38,373 bases of DNA from an uncultured Planctomycetota bacterium (GTDB taxonomy: Bacteria; Planctomycetota; Brocadiia; CAIUPP01). Positions 35,044 to 38,373 of this stretch are shown here, one piece after another. Location: NCBI GenBank assembly GCA_903901045.1, contig CAIUPP010000061.1, positions 1 through 38,373 on the forward strand, given 5' to 3'. The notes beneath the pieces were generated by a model. The model did not search any database. It saw only the letters and a program-made list of their open reading frames with translations, and was not told where the DNA came from. The position numbers and the translations under genes were made by a program. Position 1 is the stretch's first letter; each line of letters opens with the position of its first letter.

Positions 35044-35239
35044 GATCGCACCTCCTCTGTTCTGTTCCCCGGATGGACCCACTCGCCATTCTCGTCTGAG
35101 CCGTCCGCGATAGTAGCCCGCTCCTCGGCAGCGGGTCAAGCGCTTTCTGGCGGTGGTCCACGGACGCGGCGTCATTGTGAGGAGTTTCGCCGCGGCGGGG
35201 TCCTCGCAAGGGCGGCGCGCCGCCTGTTTTTTCTTGTTC

Positions 35240-35268
35240 TTGCACTGGCCGGTGTTTCCCGGTAGAAT
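35240..35268 (+). promoter_or_regulatory. possible promoter of the hydBA operon
   Basis: TTGCAC (35240-35245), 17-nt spacer, TAGAAT (35263-35268). The -10 is good, the -35 weak. It would give a leader of about 40 nt with AGGAG (35308-35312) 5 nt before the ATG. Confidence 0.45.
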
Positions 35269-35317
35269 GGAACTTTCGGGGCGCAGCAGTTGAAGATTCA
35301 TAACGTCAGGAGTCATT

Positions 35318-37501
35318 ATGTCAACAGCAGTTATGACAAACTATCAACGTCTTTCCGACGAGGCGGAGCGGGTTCTGGCCGAGCGTGCAAGCACGACCAA
35401 GATTCGCATCCAGGTCGGTTCGGCGACGTGCGAAAACGCCTCGGGGGCCGACGGGGTCCTGGCGGAATTCCGCAAGCACATCGCCGCCAGCGGGCGCACG
35501 GACATCGTCCTGCGCCAGACCGGCTGCACCGGGCGGTGCAGTTGCGAGCCGATCGTCGGCATCCTCATCCCCGGCCAGATGCCGGTGAAATACGAAAAGG
35601 TGGACCGCGAGCTGGTCCATGAAATTTTCAAGTCGCACGTGCTGGGGGGCCAGCCGCTGGTCAACCGCATTCTGGACCACGACCGCGACACCCTGCCGCA
35701 GTACGAACTGCTCTTCTGCGGCGGCGGGCGCTGCGGACGCAGCCTGGAGACGCCGTTCAGCGAGCTCTTCGTCGAGAAGCTCGACAAGGCGGGGATCGGG
35801 CCGGAGCGCGCGCGGGTGGTGACGGCGGGCTGCTTCGGGCTCTGCCGCTCGGAGGACCTGGCGAAAGTGACGCACGTGCTGGTGCGCCCGACCAAGACGC
35901 TCTACCGCCTCACCGACCCGGCCGATCTGGATGAGATCATCGAGAGCCACATCCGCGGGGGCAAGCCGGTCGAGCGCCTGCGCCTCAAGGGGCACACGAT
36001 CAGCCAGCGCTTCTTCGACATGTACGGCGACGTCGCCTTCTTCAACCGGCAGAGCCGCGTGGCGCTGCGCAACAGCGGCATCGTGGACCCGGAGAGCCTG
36101 TTCGAGTACATGCACTACAAGGGATTCGCCCCGCTGGCCAAGGTGCTGGAGAAGGGGAGCGCGGCGTGGGTGGTGGAGGAGATCACGCGTTCGAAGCTGC
36201 GCGGGCGCGGCGGCGCGGGCTATCCGACGGGCAAAAAATGGGCGATGGCGGCCGCCGCCAAGGATGAGACGCGCTACCTCATCTGCAACGCCGACGAAGG
36301 GGACCCGGGCGCGTTCATGGACCGCAGCATGCTGGAGGGGGACCCGTACAGCGTGGTGGAGGGGATGCTCATCGCCGGCTACGCCATCAGCGCGCATCGC
36401 GGATTCTTCTACATCCGCGCGGAATACCCGATGGCGATCCAGCGCGTGCAGAACGCCATCGAGCAGTGCCGCAAGCACGGCCTGCTGGGGAAGGACATCT
36501 TCGGCAGCGGGTTCGATTTCGACCTGGAGATCCGGCTCGGCGCGGGCGCGTTCGTCTGCGGCGAGGAGACGGCGCTGATTCACTCCATCGAGGGGCAGCG
36601 CGGCGAGCCGCGCATCCGCCCCCCTTATCCGACCGAGAGCGGGCTGTTCGGCAAGCCGACGGTGATCAACAACGTCGAGACGCTCGCGAATATTCCGCCG
36701 ATCATCTACTACGGGGCGAACTGGTTCAGCCGCATCGGCAGCGAGAAGAGCGGCGGGACGAAGGTGTTCGCGCTGGCCGGCAAGGTCCGCCACACCGGGC
36801 TGGTGGAGGTGCCCATCGGCACCACGCTGCGCGAGGTGGTCAACGAGATCGGCGGCGGCGCGCCGGCGGGCAAGAAGCTCAAGGCGATCCAGACCGGCGG
36901 CCCCGCGGGCGGCTGCATCCCCGAGACGCTGCTGGATACGCCCGTGGACTTTGACACGCTCTCCAAGGTCGGCGCCATCATGGGCTCCGGCGGCATGATC
37001 GTGATGGACGAGGATGACTGCATGGTGGATATCGCCAAGTACTTCCTGGGCTTCAGCCAGGACGAGTCCTGCGGCAAGTGCAGTCCCTGCCGCGAGGGGA
37101 CGACGCGCATGCTCGAAATCCTTGAGCGGATCACGACCGGCCAGGGGAAGATGGAGGACATCACGAACCTGGAGCGGCTGGCGAAGCTGATCAACAAGGC
37201 GGCGCTGTGCGGGCTGGGGCGCAACGCCCCCAACCCGGTGCTGAGCACCCTGAAGCACTACCGCCACGAGTACATGGCGCACGTGCTCGAGAAACGCTGC
37301 CCGGCCAAGAAGTGCTCCGCGCTGATCCGCTACGAGATCGACCCGGGCAAGTGCGTCGGCTGCTCCGCCTGCGCGCGCCACTGCCCGGTCTCCTGCATCA
37401 GCGGCGAGCCGAAGAAGACGTACCTGATCGACCAGTCCCGCTGCATCAAGTGCGGGAAGTGCTTCCAGATCTGCAAGTTCCATGCGGTGAAGCGGACGTA
37501 A
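35318..37501 (+). CDS. hydB: NAD(H)-binding [FeFe] hydrogenase subunit HydB (NuoF-like), two thioredoxin-like ferredoxin domains
   Basis: The protein is 727 aa, longer than the usual 550-630. It has two N-terminal thioredoxin-like [2Fe-2S] domains. The first has C38, C70, C74 and C76; the second has C134/C139 and C172/C176, the canonical C-x4-C and C-x3-C. The NuoF-type flavin and NADH core follows (GRGGAGYPTGKKW, 296-308; GAGAFVCGEETAL, 408-420). Then comes the [4Fe-4S] site C585, C588, C591 and C631, and a C-terminal 2x[4Fe-4S] ferredoxin (C679-C689 and C709-C719). It passes electrons between NAD(H) and the H-cluster subunit. AGGAG lies 5 nt before ATG. No separate hydC (NuoE) is seen upstream; the next gene is hydA. 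Confidence 0.95.
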   Translation: MSTAVMTNYQRLSDEAERVLAERASTTKIRIQVGSATCENASGADGVLAEFRKHIAASGRTDIVLRQTGCTGRCSCEPIVGILIPGQMPVKYEKVDRELVHEIFKSHVLGGQPLVNRILDHDRDTLPQYELLFCGGGRCGRSLETPFSELFVEKLDKAGIGPERARVVTAGCFGLCRSEDLAKVTHVLVRPTKTLYRLTDPADLDEIIESHIRGGKPVERLRLKGHTISQRFFDMYGDVAFFNRQSRVALRNSGIVDPESLFEYMHYKGFAPLAKVLEKGSAAWVVEEITRSKLRGRGGAGYPTGKKWAMAAAAKDETRYLICNADEGDPGAFMDRSMLEGDPYSVVEGMLIAGYAISAHRGFFYIRAEYPMAIQRVQNAIEQCRKHGLLGKDIFGSGFDFDLEIRLGAGAFVCGEETALIHSIEGQRGEPRIRPPYPTESGLFGKPTVINNVETLANIPPIIYYGANWFSRIGSEKSGGTKVFALAGKVRHTGLVEVPIGTTLREVVNEIGGGAPAGKKLKAIQTGGPAGGCIPETLLDTPVDFDTLSKVGAIMGSGGMIVMDEDDCMVDIAKYFLGFSQDESCGKCSPCREGTTRMLEILERITTGQGKMEDITNLERLAKLINKAALCGLGRNAPNPVLSTLKHYRHEYMAHVLEKRCPAKKCSALIRYEIDPGKCVGCSACARHCPVSCISGEPKKTYLIDQSRCIKCGKCFQICKFHAVKRT

Positions 37502-37631
37502 GAAGAGCGCCGCATTCCTCGGGCGGATCAGTGCAGGCACGGGCTTTAGCCCGTGCGCCTGTGGCGCGCTTGAGCGCGCCGCCACACACGGCGCCGGCGG
37601 ACGCGAGGCGCTCACTCACGATGACTTTTAT
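37502..37631. repeat. hairpin repeats in the hydB-hydA gap
   Basis: GCACGGGCT (37537-37545) and AGCCCGTGC (37548-37556) form a perfect 9-bp stem; GGCGCGCTTGAGCGCGCC follows (about 37563-37580). They lie inside an operon, so they do not have to stop transcription. Confidence 0.65.
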
Positions 37632-37646
37632 ATGGAAACGAATCGG

Positions 37647-38373
37647 ATGGAAAAGAAAATGATCTCGCTGACGATTGACGAAAAGAAGGTCTCCGTCCCC
37701 GAAGGGATGACGATCATGGAGGCGGCCGAGACGCTGGGGGTGCGCATCCCGCGCCTCTGCTACCACCCGGATTTGAGCCTGGCTGGCTCCTGCCGCGTCT
37801 GCATCGTGGATGTGAAGGACATGGGGATCTACATGACCAGTTGCTCGGTGAAGGTGTGGGAGGGGATGGTGGTGCAGACCAGCTCGCCGGAGATCCGGCA
37901 GGCGCGGCGCGATATCGTCGAGCTGCTGCTGGACAACCACCCGATGGACTGCCAGACCTGCGAGCGCGACGGCAATTGCGAGCTGCAGAACCTCGCCTAT
38001 TCGCTGGGGGTGCGCCAGCGCTTCTTCGCGGGGGAGCGCAAGCGCTTCGAGAAAGAGGACAGCAGCGACTCCGTCGTGCGCGACTCGGAGAAGTGCGTCC
38101 TGTGCGGGCGCTGCACGCGCGTCTGCTCCGAGGTGCAGGGGGTGCACAACCTCAGCCGGCACGGGCGCGGTTTCCACTGCGTCGTCACCCCCGCCCACGG
38201 CGCCAAGATGAAGGACTCCGTCTGCATCCAGTGCGGGCAGTGCATCAACGTCTGCCCGACCGCCGCTTTCCTGGAGAAACGCGCCACCGAGGAGGTCTTC
38301 GCCGCGCTGGCCGACCCGGAGGTGCACGTGGTCGTCCAGGTCGCCCCCTCCATTCGCGCCGCCCTCGGCGAGG
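37647..38373 (+). CDS. hydA: [FeFe] hydrogenase large subunit HydA, N-terminal part (cut by window end)
   Basis: Only the first 242 codons are in the window. They give a [2Fe-2S] ferredoxin domain (C38, C49, C52, C66), the His-ligated [4Fe-4S] site (H98, C102, C105, C111) and a 2x[4Fe-4S] domain (C150-C160 and C193-C203). The H-cluster domain begins at VVVQVAPSIRAALGE and runs off the edge, so the catalytic cysteines cannot be checked. The start is uncertain: ATGs at 37632, 37647 and 37659 are in frame and none has a strong ribosome site. This subunit reduces protons or oxidises H2 and works with HydB. A [FeFe] enzyme needs HydE, HydF and HydG, which are not in the window. Confidence 0.92.
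   Translation, partial: MEKKMISLTIDEKKVSVPEGMTIMEAAETLGVRIPRLCYHPDLSLAGSCRVCIVDVKDMGIYMTSCSVKVWEGMVVQTSSPEIRQARRDIVELLLDNHPMDCQTCERDGNCELQNLAYSLGVRQRFFAGERKRFEKEDSSDSVVRDSEKCVLCGRCTRVCSEVQGVHNLSRHGRGFHCVVTPAHGAKMKDSVCIQCGQCINVCPTAAFLEKRATEEVFAALADPEVHVVVQVAPSIRAALGE

Noticed and set aside
35321-37615. 764-codon open frame on the minus strand
   Set aside because: Antisense to hydB, which has all its cofactor motifs.

Overview
The window is GC-rich and almost every intergenic gap is packed with short dispersed repeats. Several clues point to a diderm bacterium of the PVC group (Planctomycetes, Lentisphaerae, Verrucomicrobia) or a nearby candidate phylum such as Hydrogenedentes or Sumerlaeota: a pseudopilin with the H-X9-DG signature, a rhomboid protease ending in a CxCG/CPRC zinc ribbon, an FG-GAP propeller protein and an AsmA-like envelope protein. 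The phylum assignment is inference. No rRNA or tRNA gene was seen.

Layout: 1-5116 holds minus-strand genes for a tRNA-dihydrouridine synthase, an alpha/alpha-toroid protein, prepilin peptidase, a HIT protein and a rhomboid protease. 5330-11343 is a complete minus-strand hydrogenase maturation cluster in the order hypA-B-F-C-D-E. 11741-13112 has a DUF523 protein and an esterase on the plus strand. 13200-15386 is trpB-trpA on the minus strand. 15604-17668 has an unknown protein and a secreted HEAT-like protein. 17770-24947 is a peptide-type ABC transporter (binding protein, two permeases, two ATPases) interrupted by an inverted-repeat-flanked cassette that encodes a four-helix-bundle (S23/IVP) protein. 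25331-28798 holds a pseudopilin unit with its own promoter and terminator, divergent from a large FG-GAP protein. hflX, an AsmA-like protein and a flavodoxin follow. From 35318 to the right edge runs an [FeFe]-hydrogenase operon: hydB is complete and hydA is cut by the window.

Functionally, the two metabolic themes are hydrogen and peptides. The hyp genes build the Fe(CN)2CO centre and insert nickel for a [NiFe] hydrogenase whose structural genes are not here. hydB/hydA encode the NAD(H)-linked part of a separate [FeFe] hydrogenase, which needs a different maturation system (HydEFG), also not here. This fits an anaerobic, fermentative or hydrogen-cycling life with peptide uptake. Prepilin peptidase and the pseudopilin form a substrate-enzyme pair, though 22 kb apart.

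The most unusual signals are repeats. One is a mobile-looking cassette with about 60-80 bp inverted ends directly after the dppC stop codon, with a solo end at 30.7 kb. Another is palindromic REP-like units that have entered coding sequence in frame (hypF, dppC). In addition there are at least four families of hairpin or MITE-like units in gaps.
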